DNA of 43,618 bases, taken from Burkholderiaceae bacterium. Its GTDB lineage: Bacteria > Pseudomonadota > Gammaproteobacteria > Burkholderiales > Burkholderiaceae_D. The translations under genes and the position numbers were made by a program. The stretch spans positions 1 to 43,618 of the forward strand of contig JAMNXS010000017.1 of NCBI GenBank assembly GCA_023653025.1. The letters are read 5' to 3'. The number at the start of each line of letters is the position of its first letter. Positions within the stretch are counted from its first letter, which is position 1. Below are positions 7,935 to 16,700 of the stretch, in pieces. The notes under the pieces are model-generated. The model did not search any database, had not been told where the DNA came from, and was given only the letters and a program-made list of their open reading frames with translations.

Positions 7935-8287
7935 GCGTGACAGCGATCGGCAGGTACGACCATGCGTCGCACGACACGGCACACCATTTCGCGGCGCCGC
8001 TGCTGTACGTGGGCTGGGACGAGCACATGATGTTCGCGGCGCCCGCCGTGCTGGCGCTGGCGCCGGATACCACCTTCGCGCATTTGCGCGGCACGGTGCT
8101 GGCGAAGCTGTACGGCGAGCATCCGGATTTTGCGGCGATCGACTGGTCGCGCGTGCAATGGTTCCGCGGCGGCACGATGTTCACGCCGACCATGGACGGC
8201 ACGCTGGCCTCGCATGGCTTCGGCCACAAGTCGGTGCTGCGCTTCAGGACTCCCGGGTTGGAGGGATTGCGCGGTTCCTGCGGATGA
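7931..8287 (+). CDS. Phenol hydroxylase gamma subunit (P4)-like protein, first copy
   Basis: A 118-residue protein of the DmpO family: LLYVGWDEHMMFAAP near residues 24-38, KLYGEHPDF, and the end GHKSVLRFRTPGLEG. The ATG overlaps the stop of the alpha-like gene (ATGA), so the two are translationally coupled and probably form a complex. It is about 11 residues shorter than the second copy at 15.2 kb, mainly at the C-terminus. In the active enzyme this subunit surrounds the alpha subunit; here its partner has lost its diiron ligands. Confidence 0.85.
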   Translation: MSVTAIGRYDHASHDTAHHFAAPLLYVGWDEHMMFAAPAVLALAPDTTFAHLRGTVLAKLYGEHPDFAAIDWSRVQWFRGGTMFTPTMDGTLASHGFGHKSVLRFRTPGLEGLRGSCG

Positions 8288-8303
8288 CGCGGTGAATGCG
8301 CAC

Positions 8304-8331
8304 GTTGCGACCCCGGGGTCCCGGTCGCGAC
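8304..8331 (+). other. Intercistronic hairpin before the ABC transporter genes
   Basis: GTTGCGACC (8304-8312) and GGTCGCGAC (8323-8331) can pair as a nine-base stem with one G-U pair and a ten-base loop. No T-run follows, so it is not a classical terminator. It could stabilise or process mRNA between the hydroxylase and transporter sections. This rests on visual pairing only. Confidence 0.35.
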
Positions 8332-8387
8332 GCCAGGCAGTGCAGGGACCGTTGTTCGACGAAAAACCATAACGGAGACAGCAACAG

Positions 8388-9638
8388 ATGAAAAAGACCA
8401 TCATTCTCGGCGGCGCCGTCGCTGTAGCCCTGGGCCTCGCTGCCAACGGCGCCATGGCACAGGACAAATGCGGACTGGCCAACGGCAAGAAGGCCACCGG
8501 TGAACCGATCCAGATCGGCGCCATCGTCGGCAAGACCGGCCCCGAAGACTTTTCCTCGTCGGCCCGCTCGGCGCAGGCCTACTTCAACTGCGTGAACGCC
8601 AACGGCGGCATCCACGGCCGTCCGGTCCAGTACACCGTGCAGGACGACACCTGGAACCCGGAAGTCGCCGCACAGGCGGCGAACAAGCTGGTCAAGGACA
8701 CCAAGGTCGTCGCCATGGTGGGTTCCTCGTCGTTCGTCGAGTGCGGCGCCAACAACGACCTGTACGCGAAGGAAGGCGTGGCATCGGTCTCGGGCGTCGG
8801 CGTGCCGCGCGCCTGCTTCTACGGCAAGAACTACATCTCGTTCAACCAGGGCCCGCGCCAGTCGACGCTGGGCGCCGCGCAGCACATCGTCGAGACCTTC
8901 AAGCTCAAGAGCCTGACCTGCGTCGCACCCGGCATCCCCGGCTTCGGCGACTGGGTCTGCGGCGGCGTCGAATCCTACGGCAAGGCCAACAACATTCCGG
9001 TCAAGACGGTGATCTTCGATCCGGGCCAGCTCGACGGCAACGCGATCGCGCTGCAGATCGCCGCGGCCAAGAGCGACGGCGTGGTGCTGGGCATGCCGCG
9101 CGGCATGATGCTGCCGATCCTGACTGCCGCCGAGCAGCAGGACCTGGGCAAGAGCGCCAAGTGGGGCCTGCCGACCTCGGCTTATCACGTCGACATGCCG
9201 AAGGCCGTGGGCAAGTACTGGCACGACAAGCTGTATGTGCACATGGAGCTCGAGCCGATGGACGGCACCGGTCCGGACAACGCGAACTGGAAGGCGATCA
9301 TGGACAAGTACGGCGACAGGAAGGACCCGCGGGACACCTTCTCGCAGGCCGGCTTCCTCGCCGCCAAGGCCACCACCGATGCACTGCTCGGCATCAAGGG
9401 CAACATCGACCGCAAGTCGGCCTACCAGGCCATCGTCGGCATCAAGAACTGGAAGAGCGACATGATGTGCGCACCGTGGTACTTCGGCCCCGGCGAGCGT
9501 CACCAGCCGAACCACAAGGGCCGCGCGGCGCTGCTGGTCAAGGGCGGCTTCAAGACCCTGACCGAGTGCTACCAGTCGAAGGACTCGGACCTGGCCGACG
9601 TGCTGCAGCTGGAAGCCAAGGGCGGCCTGGTCAACTGA
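8388..9638 (+). CDS. ABC transporter periplasmic substrate-binding protein (branched-chain/aromatic type)
   Basis: A 416-residue Peripla_BP_6 (LivJ-like) protein. The N-terminus is a Sec signal peptide (MKKT, a hydrophobic core, cleavage after AMA at about residue 24). The mature part has the IGAIVGKTGP opening typical of the family and several cysteines. CGGAGAC lies upstream of the ATG. Located between two phenol hydroxylase subunit pairs and followed by two permeases and two ATPases, it most likely binds an aromatic substrate or related acid rather than leucine; LivJ-type binding proteins for aromatic acids are known. The actual ligand cannot be read from the sequence. Confidence 0.88.
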   Translation: MKKTIILGGAVAVALGLAANGAMAQDKCGLANGKKATGEPIQIGAIVGKTGPEDFSSSARSAQAYFNCVNANGGIHGRPVQYTVQDDTWNPEVAAQAANKLVKDTKVVAMVGSSSFVECGANNDLYAKEGVASVSGVGVPRACFYGKNYISFNQGPRQSTLGAAQHIVETFKLKSLTCVAPGIPGFGDWVCGGVESYGKANNIPVKTVIFDPGQLDGNAIALQIAAAKSDGVVLGMPRGMMLPILTAAEQQDLGKSAKWGLPTSAYHVDMPKAVGKYWHDKLYVHMELEPMDGTGPDNANWKAIMDKYGDRKDPRDTFSQAGFLAAKATTDALLGIKGNIDRKSAYQAIVGIKNWKSDMMCAPWYFGPGERHQPNHKGRAALLVKGGFKTLTECYQSKDSDLADVLQLEAKGGLVN

Positions 9639-9685
9639 CCGCGCCACCCGATCAACGCGAACCGGGCAAACAGACGAGCTGAAAC

Positions 9686-10570
9686 ATGGAAACCCTGCTC
9701 CCTTTTATCGTCGTCGGCATCAGCGTCGGCGCCGTGTATGCACTGTCGGGCGTCGGCCTGGTGGTGCTGTACCGGGCCAGCGGCGTGGTCAACTTCGCCT
9801 TCGGCGCACTCGGCGGCCTGGCCGCCATGGTGTGCTGGCAGGTCATCGACCTCGAATATGACGACTGGATGGGCTGGGTCGCCGGCATCGGATCGGCCAC
9901 CTTGCTGTCCTGGGCGTACGGACGCTTCATCGCGCCCTCGCTCACGCACCAGGACCGAGTGGTACGCGCGATGGCGACGCTCGGCTTCGCGTTGATGATC
10001 ATGGGCATCGCCCAGTGGTTCTGGGGCGACGATCCGCGTCGCCTCGTGCTGCCGACCGACTCGTCGGGCATCGAGTTCGACGGCCGACGCCTGATCAGCC
10101 ATACCCGCGTCGCCGCTCTCCTCTTCGCGGCCGGCGCGACGGTGGGCATGCTCTGGCTGCTGGCCCGGACCTCGCTCGGCCTGCGCATGCGGGCGCTGCA
10201 AAGCAACCGCGTGCTGGCGGGTCTGGTCGGCGTGCGCGTCAAGCGCGTCGATACCTGGGCCTGGACGCTGGCCGGCGTGCTGGCCGGCGTCAGCGGCCTC
10301 TTCATGGGCAACATGGTGCGCCTGAACCCGACCGTGCTGACCTTCCTCGTGATTCCCGCAATGGCAGCCGCCATGGTGGGACGCATGAATTCCCTGACCG
10401 CGACCGTGGTCGGCGGGCTCGCGATCGGCGTGATCGAGTCGCTGCTGAACCTGGTCCCCGAAGTGCAGCGCTACGGCTCGGCCACCGCTTTCGTGGTCGC
10501 CATCAGCGTGGTGCTGTGGCAGCAGCGGCACGGTATCGGCCTGTCGCGCGACAACAGCCATCTGGAGTAA
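9686..10570 (+). CDS. Branched-chain-type ABC transporter permease, LivH-like
   Basis: A 294-residue inner-membrane protein with about eight hydrophobic segments and the LivH hallmark near the N-terminus (GVGLVVLYRASGVVNFAFG). The EAA-like cytoplasmic loop is around RALQSNRVLAGLVGV, followed by VDTWAWTLAGVLAGVSG as in LivH. It forms half of the membrane channel with the next gene. It lies 47 bases after the binding-protein gene and ends five bases before the next start, so the genes are one operon. Confidence 0.9.
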   Translation: METLLPFIVVGISVGAVYALSGVGLVVLYRASGVVNFAFGALGGLAAMVCWQVIDLEYDDWMGWVAGIGSATLLSWAYGRFIAPSLTHQDRVVRAMATLGFALMIMGIAQWFWGDDPRRLVLPTDSSGIEFDGRRLISHTRVAALLFAAGATVGMLWLLARTSLGLRMRALQSNRVLAGLVGVRVKRVDTWAWTLAGVLAGVSGLFMGNMVRLNPTVLTFLVIPAMAAAMVGRMNSLTATVVGGLAIGVIESLLNLVPEVQRYGSATAFVVAISVVLWQQRHGIGLSRDNSHLE

Positions 10571-10575
10571 CGGAC

Positions 10576-12057
10576 ATGGCCCGCAACAAGGACAAACCCG
10601 ACATCCCGCCCGGCACGCCGCTGCAGCGCGTGCGACCGATGCTGATCACCTTCTTCGTGGTCGCGCTGATCGGTCCGTGGGTATTCTCGTCGTACTGGCT
10701 GAACACCTTCTCCACCGTCGCTTGCCTGACGCTGGCCGCCGGCACCGTCGCGCTGCTGTACGGGCAGCTTGGCATGGTGTCGCTGGCGCAGTTCGCGCTG
10801 TCGGGCGTCGGCGGCTGGTTCTGCCTGCGCCTGATCCACGGCACCGGCATGCCGTTCGAGCTGGCGCTGGTGCTGGGTGCCGTCATCGCCGGCCTGTTCG
10901 GCCTCGTTCTCGGCCTGCCGGCGCTGCGCATGCGCGGCCTCTATCTCGCGCTGCTGACGCTGATGATTGCGGCCGCCGTGCAGGTGGTAGTGAACGTGCT
11001 CGGCTTTCCCGACGGCGGGCCGGGCTGGGCCGGCAAGGTGGTCAATGGCCAGCGGATGATGATCAGCCGTCCAGTGCTGGCGCCGTCCGATAGCGACTAT
11101 TTCCGCTACACGATGCTGTGGCTGGCGATCGGCATGGGCCTGATCGAATGGGCGCGAGCCACCCTGCCCGGGCGCGCCTGGGGATTGATCCGGAAATCGG
11201 AGGCCGCGGCGATCGCCGCCGGCGTCTCGGTGGTTCGCTACAAGGCGCTGGCCTTTGCCATGGCCGGCGCGCTGGCGGGCCTTGCCGGCGGCCTGCTGGC
11301 CGGCCTCAACGGCCAGCTCGACAACACCGGCTTCCCGGTCTCGCAATCGATCCTGCTGTATGCGCTGACCATCGTCGGCGGCGCCTACCACTGGATGGGC
11401 GCGGTGTTCGCCGGCCTGCTGATCCGCGCGCTGCCGGCGCTGCTGAACGACCACGGCGTCGACGGCAACCTCGCAAACGCCTTCTACGGCTTCGCGCTGC
11501 TGGTGTCGCTGATCCAGGGCCGCAAGGGACTGGCCGGGCAGTTGGCCGACTTCTACAAGTTCGTGCGCATGAGCCGCATCGTCGAGGGCTCGATCATCTG
11601 GGGCGGGATATCGATCGGACTGGCGCTGGCCGCCGTCCAGGCGCAGGCGATGGGCTTTGCCGGCGCGCTGTTCCTGTCGCTGGTGGCGCTGCTGTTCCGG
11701 CAGGCGATACCGGGCGTGTGCTGGCTGCTGCTCGGCTTCTTCGGCAAGCGCGTGCAGGATGCCGCCGAAGATGGCGAGGCCTGGCTGTCGCTGCGCGTGA
11801 ACCGGGTGATCGAGTCGGTCGGCCTGTTGCCCGACCACCGGATCCTGAAGCGCACGCTGAACGTGCTGTTCATCGGCTTGTTCGTCGGCTGGGTCGTCCA
11901 TGGCGTGTTCGATGTCGACTACAGCGTCGCGTTCGCGATCATCTGGGGCGCCATCGCGCTGCGTTTCCTGATCGAGCTGGTGATGTATCCGGCGATCCTG
12001 CCGCTGCGGCAGAAGATCGACGAAAAATATCCGAAGCCGTTCGCCGCCTACCGCTGA
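10576..12057 (+). CDS. Branched-chain-type ABC permease, LivM-like, with long C-terminal membrane extension
   Basis: A 493-residue protein. Residues 1-325 are a normal LivM-like permease (GQLGMVSLAQFALSGVGGW near 63-81, LRMRGLYLALLTL near 117, then IVGGAYHWMGAVFAG). It does not end there as usual: about 170 more residues contain two hydrophobic blocks (about 338-395 and 430-475) joined by a polar linker (KRVQDAAEDGEAW). I do not recognise the extension. The start chosen is the ATG five bases after the upstream stop; the open frame continues upstream but only as a shadow of the previous gene. It ends 11 bases before the ATPase gene. Confidence 0.85.
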   Translation: MARNKDKPDIPPGTPLQRVRPMLITFFVVALIGPWVFSSYWLNTFSTVACLTLAAGTVALLYGQLGMVSLAQFALSGVGGWFCLRLIHGTGMPFELALVLGAVIAGLFGLVLGLPALRMRGLYLALLTLMIAAAVQVVVNVLGFPDGGPGWAGKVVNGQRMMISRPVLAPSDSDYFRYTMLWLAIGMGLIEWARATLPGRAWGLIRKSEAAAIAAGVSVVRYKALAFAMAGALAGLAGGLLAGLNGQLDNTGFPVSQSILLYALTIVGGAYHWMGAVFAGLLIRALPALLNDHGVDGNLANAFYGFALLVSLIQGRKGLAGQLADFYKFVRMSRIVEGSIIWGGISIGLALAAVQAQAMGFAGALFLSLVALLFRQAIPGVCWLLLGFFGKRVQDAAEDGEAWLSLRVNRVIESVGLLPDHRILKRTLNVLFIGLFVGWVVHGVFDVDYSVAFAIIWGAIALRFLIELVMYPAILPLRQKIDEKYPKPFAAYR

Positions 12058-12068
12058 GGAGACCGCAA

Positions 12069-12800
12069 ATGATCGAGATCCATGACCTCTGCGTGCAGTT
12101 CGGCGGCGTCAAGCCGATCGACGGCCTGACCGTCACGCTGAACCGCCCCATCGTCGGCCTGATCGGCCCCAACGGCGCGGGCAAGACCACGCTCCTGAAC
12201 GTGCTGTCGGGCTTCGTCGAACCGAGGCGCGGCTGGGTGAAGGTGAACGGCCGGATGATGACGGGCGTGCCGGCGCACAAGCGCGCCGAATTCGGCTTGC
12301 GCCGCACCTTCCAGACCGACCAGATCGCCGAAGATCTGACGCTGCTGGAAAACGTGCAGGCCATCGCCGACCATGTCCGCTTCGACAGCCGCGACGCCGA
12401 GCGCAAGGCTGTGCTGGGCGCGATCGATTTCGTCGGCCTGTCGCACCGGCTCAACCGCAAGGGCGACAATCTTTCCACCGAAGAGCGCCACCTGGCCGAG
12501 ATCGCGAAGGCCCTGATCGGCAATCCGAAGCTGGTGATGCTCGACGAACCGGGCGCCGGCATGAGCGAGTCCGAATCCGAGCATCTGCAGCAGGTCATCC
12601 GCGGCATCCCCGGCTACTGCAAGGCGCAGGTATTCCTGATCGACCACGATGTCGAGCTGATCTCGGCCTGCTGCCACGAGACCATGGTGCTCGACTTCGG
12701 CAAGCTGCTGGCGCTGGGTCCGACGCTGGAAGTCCTGAAGAAACCCGAAGTGCAACAGGCGTATCTGGGCAACTTCGACGACCTGGAGGTGGCCGCATGA
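12069..12800 (+). CDS. ABC transporter ATPase, LivG-like, with altered signature motif
   Basis: A 243-residue ATPase. Walker A is GPNGAGKTT near residue 35, the Q-loop is in RRTFQTDQI, Walker B is LVMLDEPGAG and the switch His is in LIDHDVEL. The ABC signature, normally LSxGE/Q, reads LSTEERH, so the conserved glycine that contacts ATP across the dimer is a glutamate. LivG members vary here, but a charged side chain is unusual; one site of the heterodimer may be slow. The last four bases overlap the next ATPase start (ATGA). Confidence 0.88.
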   Translation: MIEIHDLCVQFGGVKPIDGLTVTLNRPIVGLIGPNGAGKTTLLNVLSGFVEPRRGWVKVNGRMMTGVPAHKRAEFGLRRTFQTDQIAEDLTLLENVQAIADHVRFDSRDAERKAVLGAIDFVGLSHRLNRKGDNLSTEERHLAEIAKALIGNPKLVMLDEPGAGMSESESEHLQQVIRGIPGYCKAQVFLIDHDVELISACCHETMVLDFGKLLALGPTLEVLKKPEVQQAYLGNFDDLEVAA

Positions 12801-13564
12801 GCACCAAGACCCCGCCCGCCAACCTGCGCGCCGGCTGGCTCGAGATTCGCGACCTGGTCATGGTGCGCGGCACCAAGGCCGTCACCCATGCGATCGAACT
12901 GCGGATCGCGCCCGGCAAGGTCACGGCGCTGGCCGGCGCCAACGGCGCCGGCAAGACCAGCACCGTGCTCGGCATCGCCGGCGTGGTCGAGCCGGCGTTC
13001 GGCGAAATCTGGCTCGACGGCCAGGACCTGGTCGGACTCGATGCCGACGAGATCCGCCGCCGCGGCATCGCCACCGTGCCCGAGGGCCATCAGGTGCTGC
13101 GCGAATTGACGGTGCGCGACAACCTGCTGGTCGCATCCGGCGGCCTTTCGCGCGGCGAGACGACTGCGTCGATCGAGCGCGTGCTCGCGCTGTTCCCCGA
13201 ACTGAAGGAAAAGCTCCAGCAGCCGGCCGGCGATCTGTCCGGCGGCCAGCAGCAGATGGTCGCCATCGCACAGGCGCTGATGGTGCAGCCGCGCTTTCTC
13301 GTCATCGACGAGTTGTCGTTCGGCCTCGCACCGACCATCGTCGCGCGGCTGGTGCCGATCATCCGCAAGATCGCCGACAGCGGCATCGGCGTGCTGCTGA
13401 TCGAGCAGTTCACGCAGCTGGCGCTGGCGCTGGCGCACCATGTGTACGTGATGTCGCGCGGCGCGGTCTCCTATGACGGCGAACCGGGCAAGCTGCGCGA
13501 CGACCCCGAGATTCTTCATCGAGCCTACTTCCCGGTCAGCGACCGCGAAGCCGTAGGGCTGTAA
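12797..13564 (+). CDS. ABC transporter ATPase, LivF-like
   Basis: A 255-residue ATPase with complete motifs: Walker A GANGAGKTS, signature DLSGGQQQ, Walker B FLVIDELSFGLAP and the switch region LIEQFTQLAL, where LivF proteins usually have Q in place of His. It partners the preceding LivG-like protein, whose signature is altered. Residues 1-14 form a short extra N-terminus. It is the last transporter gene and is followed 65 bases later by the second hydroxylase alpha gene. Confidence 0.9.
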   Translation: MSTKTPPANLRAGWLEIRDLVMVRGTKAVTHAIELRIAPGKVTALAGANGAGKTSTVLGIAGVVEPAFGEIWLDGQDLVGLDADEIRRRGIATVPEGHQVLRELTVRDNLLVASGGLSRGETTASIERVLALFPELKEKLQQPAGDLSGGQQQMVAIAQALMVQPRFLVIDELSFGLAPTIVARLVPIIRKIADSGIGVLLIEQFTQLALALAHHVYVMSRGAVSYDGEPGKLRDDPEILHRAYFPVSDREAVGL

Positions 13565-13629
13565 CCGACAAACCAAGAGAGCCGAAGCTCCAACATCCTT
13601 CCACGCCAATAACATCCGCGGAGACTGCA

Positions 13630-15195
13630 ATGGATACACGTGTCGTCAAGAAAAAACTGGGCCTCAAGGAGCGCTACGCCGCCATGACACGCGGCCTGCA
13701 CTGGGAGACCACCTACCAGCCGATGGACAAGGTTTTCCCCTATGACAAATACGAGGGGATCGTCGTCCACGATTGGGACAAGTGGGAGGACCCGTTCCGC
13801 CTGACGATGGACGCCTACTGGAAATACCAGGGCGAGAAGGAAAAGAAGCTGTACGCAGTGATCGAAGCCTTCGCGCAGAACCACGGCGAGCTGGGCGTGA
13901 CGGACGCGCGCTACATCAATGCGCTCAAGCTCTTCATCCAGGGCGTGACGCCGCTCGAGTACTACGCGCATCGCGGCTTCGCGCATGCGGGCCGCCAGTT
14001 CACCGGCGCCGGCGCGCGCGTCGCGGCGCAAATGCAGGCGGTCGACGAGCTGCGCCATTTCCAGACCGAGACGCATGCGATCTCGCACTACAACAAGTAC
14101 TACAACGGCCTGCATAACGCGAACCACTGGTTCGACAATGTCTGGTACCTGTCGGTGCCGAAGAGCTTCTTCGAGGATGCCTACACGGGCGGCCCGTTCG
14201 AGTTCCTCACCGCCGTCAGCTTCTCGTTCGAATACGTGCTGACCAACCTGCTGTTCGTGCCCTTCATGTCGGGCGCCGCGCACAACGGCGACCTGTCGAC
14301 GGTGACCTTCGGCTTCTCCGCCCAGTCGGATGAATCGCGCCACATGACGCTCGGCATCGAATGCATCAAGTTCATGCTCGAGCAGGATCCGCAGAACGTG
14401 CCCATCGTGCAGCGCTGGATGGACAAGTGGTTCTGGCGCGGCTACCGGCTGCTGACGCTGGTAGCGATGATGCAGGACTACATGCTGCCCAAGCGCGTGA
14501 TGAGCTGGAAGGAGGCGTGGGAAATGTATGCCGAGGCTAACGGCGGCGCGCTGTTCGCCGACCTGGCACGCTACGGCATCCGCAAGCCCAAGGGCTGGGA
14601 CCAGGCCTGCGAGGGCAAGGACCATATCAGCCACCAGGCCTGGGCCACTTTCTACCAGTACGGCCATGCGGCGGCCTTCCACACCTGGATTCCGAGCAAG
14701 GACGAGATGGACTGGCTGTCGTCGAAGTATCCGGACACCTTCGACCGCTACTACCGCCCGCGTCTCGAGCACTGGGCCCGGCAGGCCGAGGGCAAGGAAG
14801 GACGCTGGTACAACCAGATCCTGCCGATGCTGTGCCAGGTCTGCCAGGTGCCGATGCTGTTCACCGAGCACGGCGACCCGACGCAGATCGCCTTCCGCGA
14901 GACGACCTACCACGGCATGAAGTACCACTTCTGCAGCGACCACTGCTGCGAGATCTTCGAGCACGAGCCGAAGAAGTACTCGCAGGCGTGGCTGCCGGTA
15001 CACCAGATTTACCAGGGCGCCTGCTATCCGGAAGACATCAACCCGGCATCTCCCGGCGACAGCCCGGTGCGCGAGGTGATGCGCTACTACGGCATCCACG
15101 GCGGCGAGGACAACGGCGAGTTTTCGACCAGCGAAGACCGCCAGCACTTCCGCTCGTGGAGCGGCCGCATGAAGCCGCAGGGGCATCAGGAGTAA
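13630..15195 (+). CDS. dmpN: Phenol hydroxylase oxygenase alpha subunit (P3), intact diiron copy
   Basis: A 521-residue catalytic subunit of a soluble diiron monooxygenase. All six ligands are present: E110 in PLEYYAHRG, E140 and H143 in DELRH, E201 in FEYVLTN, E235 and H238 in DESRH. The T205-N206 pair and Q232 expected near the site are also present. The C-terminal zinc region (CQVC with CSDHCC) is intact. With DmpL, DmpO, DmpM and DmpP it should hydroxylate phenol and methylphenols to catechols. It lies downstream of the ABC transporter genes rather than next to dmpM, its usual place, which is taken by the degenerate copy. Confidence 0.95.
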   Translation: MDTRVVKKKLGLKERYAAMTRGLHWETTYQPMDKVFPYDKYEGIVVHDWDKWEDPFRLTMDAYWKYQGEKEKKLYAVIEAFAQNHGELGVTDARYINALKLFIQGVTPLEYYAHRGFAHAGRQFTGAGARVAAQMQAVDELRHFQTETHAISHYNKYYNGLHNANHWFDNVWYLSVPKSFFEDAYTGGPFEFLTAVSFSFEYVLTNLLFVPFMSGAAHNGDLSTVTFGFSAQSDESRHMTLGIECIKFMLEQDPQNVPIVQRWMDKWFWRGYRLLTLVAMMQDYMLPKRVMSWKEAWEMYAEANGGALFADLARYGIRKPKGWDQACEGKDHISHQAWATFYQYGHAAAFHTWIPSKDEMDWLSSKYPDTFDRYYRPRLEHWARQAEGKEGRWYNQILPMLCQVCQVPMLFTEHGDPTQIAFRETTYHGMKYHFCSDHCCEIFEHEPKKYSQAWLPVHQIYQGACYPEDINPASPGDSPVREVMRYYGIHGGEDNGEFSTSEDRQHFRSWSGRMKPQGHQE

Positions 15196-15199
15196 GGCC

Positions 15200-15589
15200 A
15201 TGGCGACTACCGACATCATGCGCACCATCGGCGACTATCCGCTGCTGCAGCGGGACACCGAGGACAAGTTCCACGGCAAGCACCTGCTTTATCTGTGCTG
15301 GGAAAACCACCTGATGTTCGCGGCGCCGCTGTGCATTCCGGTGCCGCGTACCCTGCCCTTCGGCGCGCTGATCCGGGATGTGCTGCCGGAGTTGTACGGC
15401 GAGCATCCGGAGTTCGAGGACATCGACTGGAAGCGCACGCAGTGGTTCAGTTCGACGAAGCGCTTCATTCCCGATGTCGGCAAGTCGCTCGAGCATCATG
15501 GCCTGGGCCACAAGAGCCTGATCCGGTTCCGCACGCCGGCGCTGGAGGGCATCCGCAAGCCGGCCACGGCCGGCGGCCCCGGCTTCTGA
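15200..15589 (+). CDS. dmpO: Phenol hydroxylase gamma subunit (P4)
   Basis: A 129-residue DmpO-family protein: LLYLCWENHLMFAAP near residue 29, LYGEHPEFEDIDW, then GHKSLIRFRTPALEG. It follows the intact alpha gene by four bases and precedes the reductase gene. It is more like standard DmpO than the first copy, and together with DmpL and the intact alpha subunit should complete the (alpha-beta-gamma)2 oxygenase. Confidence 0.92.
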   Translation: MATTDIMRTIGDYPLLQRDTEDKFHGKHLLYLCWENHLMFAAPLCIPVPRTLPFGALIRDVLPELYGEHPEFEDIDWKRTQWFSSTKRFIPDVGKSLEHHGLGHKSLIRFRTPALEGIRKPATAGGPGF

Positions 15590-15632
15590 CCCCTGCCATC
15601 GACAGTCAACCCATTTCGACCCCAGCGACATC

Positions 15633-16691
15633 ATGTCCCAGCAACTGACCATCGAACCGCTCGGCGCGACGATCGACGTCGAGGAAGGCCAGACCATCCT
15701 CGACGCGGCGCTGCGGCAGGGCATCTACATTCCGCATGCGTGCGGGCACGGGCTATGCGGCACCTGCAAGGTGCAGGTCACCGACGGCGAGGTCGACCAC
15801 GGCGCGGCGAACCCGTTCGCGCTGATGGACTTCGAGCGCGACGAGGGCAAGACCCTTGCCTGCTGTGCGACGCTGCAGGGCGATGTCGCGATCGAGGCCG
15901 ATATCGACGAGGATCCCGATGCGCGCATCATTCCCGTTACCGATTTCCACACCACGGTCAGCCGCATCGAAACGCTGACCCCGACCATCAAGGCCATCTG
16001 GCTCAGGCTCGACAAGCCGATCGATTTCCAGGCCGGCCAGTACGTGCAATTGAGCCTGCCGGGCATCGACGGCGACCGCCCGTTCTCGATCGCCAACTCG
16101 CCGCAGGAGATTGCCGCCACCGGCGAACTCGAGATCAACGTGCGCATCGTCCCGGGCGGCGCCGGCACCGCGTATCTGCACGAGCAGCTGAAGGTCGGCG
16201 ATGCGCTCCGAATCTCGGGCCCGTATGGCCGCTTTTTCGTGCGTTCCTCGCAGAATGCGCCGATGATCTTCATGGCCGGCGGCTCCGGGCTCTCTAGCCC
16301 GCGCGCGATGATCCTCGACCTGCTGGCCGCCGGCTGCCGGCAGCCGATCACGCTGGTCTACGGCCAGCGCAATCTGTCCGAACTTTATTACGACGCCGAA
16401 TTCAAGGCGCTGGCGAAGGAACATCCGAATTTCACCTACCTGCCCGCGCTGTCGGAGGACGCCAGCGGCTTCGACGGCGCGAAGGGCTTCGCGCATGAAG
16501 CCGCCCAGCGGCATTTCAACGGCGACTTCTCCGGTCATCAGGCCTACCTGTGCGGGCCGCCGCCGATGATCGAGGCCTGCCTCGGCACGCTGATGCAGGG
16601 CCGGCTGTACGAGCGCGACATCTATGCCGAAAAGTTCATCACCGCGGCCGACGCCTCGAAGCCGCGCAGCGCGCTGTTCAAGCGCGTCTGA
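15633..16691 (+). CDS. dmpP: Phenol hydroxylase reductase (P5), FAD and [2Fe-2S]
   Basis: A 352-residue flavo-iron-sulfur reductase. The N-terminal plant-type ferredoxin domain has cysteines in ACGHGLCGTC and LACC (about residues 36-77). The FAD-binding domain has RPFSIANSP, and the NAD domain has GGSGLSSP followed by a C-terminal YLCGPPPM. It passes electrons from NADH to the diiron oxygenase. It is the only reductase gene in the window, so both alpha subunits would share it. Confidence 0.95.
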   Translation: MSQQLTIEPLGATIDVEEGQTILDAALRQGIYIPHACGHGLCGTCKVQVTDGEVDHGAANPFALMDFERDEGKTLACCATLQGDVAIEADIDEDPDARIIPVTDFHTTVSRIETLTPTIKAIWLRLDKPIDFQAGQYVQLSLPGIDGDRPFSIANSPQEIAATGELEINVRIVPGGAGTAYLHEQLKVGDALRISGPYGRFFVRSSQNAPMIFMAGGSGLSSPRAMILDLLAAGCRQPITLVYGQRNLSELYYDAEFKALAKEHPNFTYLPALSEDASGFDGAKGFAHEAAQRHFNGDFSGHQAYLCGPPPMIEACLGTLMQGRLYERDIYAEKFITAADASKPRSALFKRV

Positions 16692-16700
16692 GGAGCGGCC

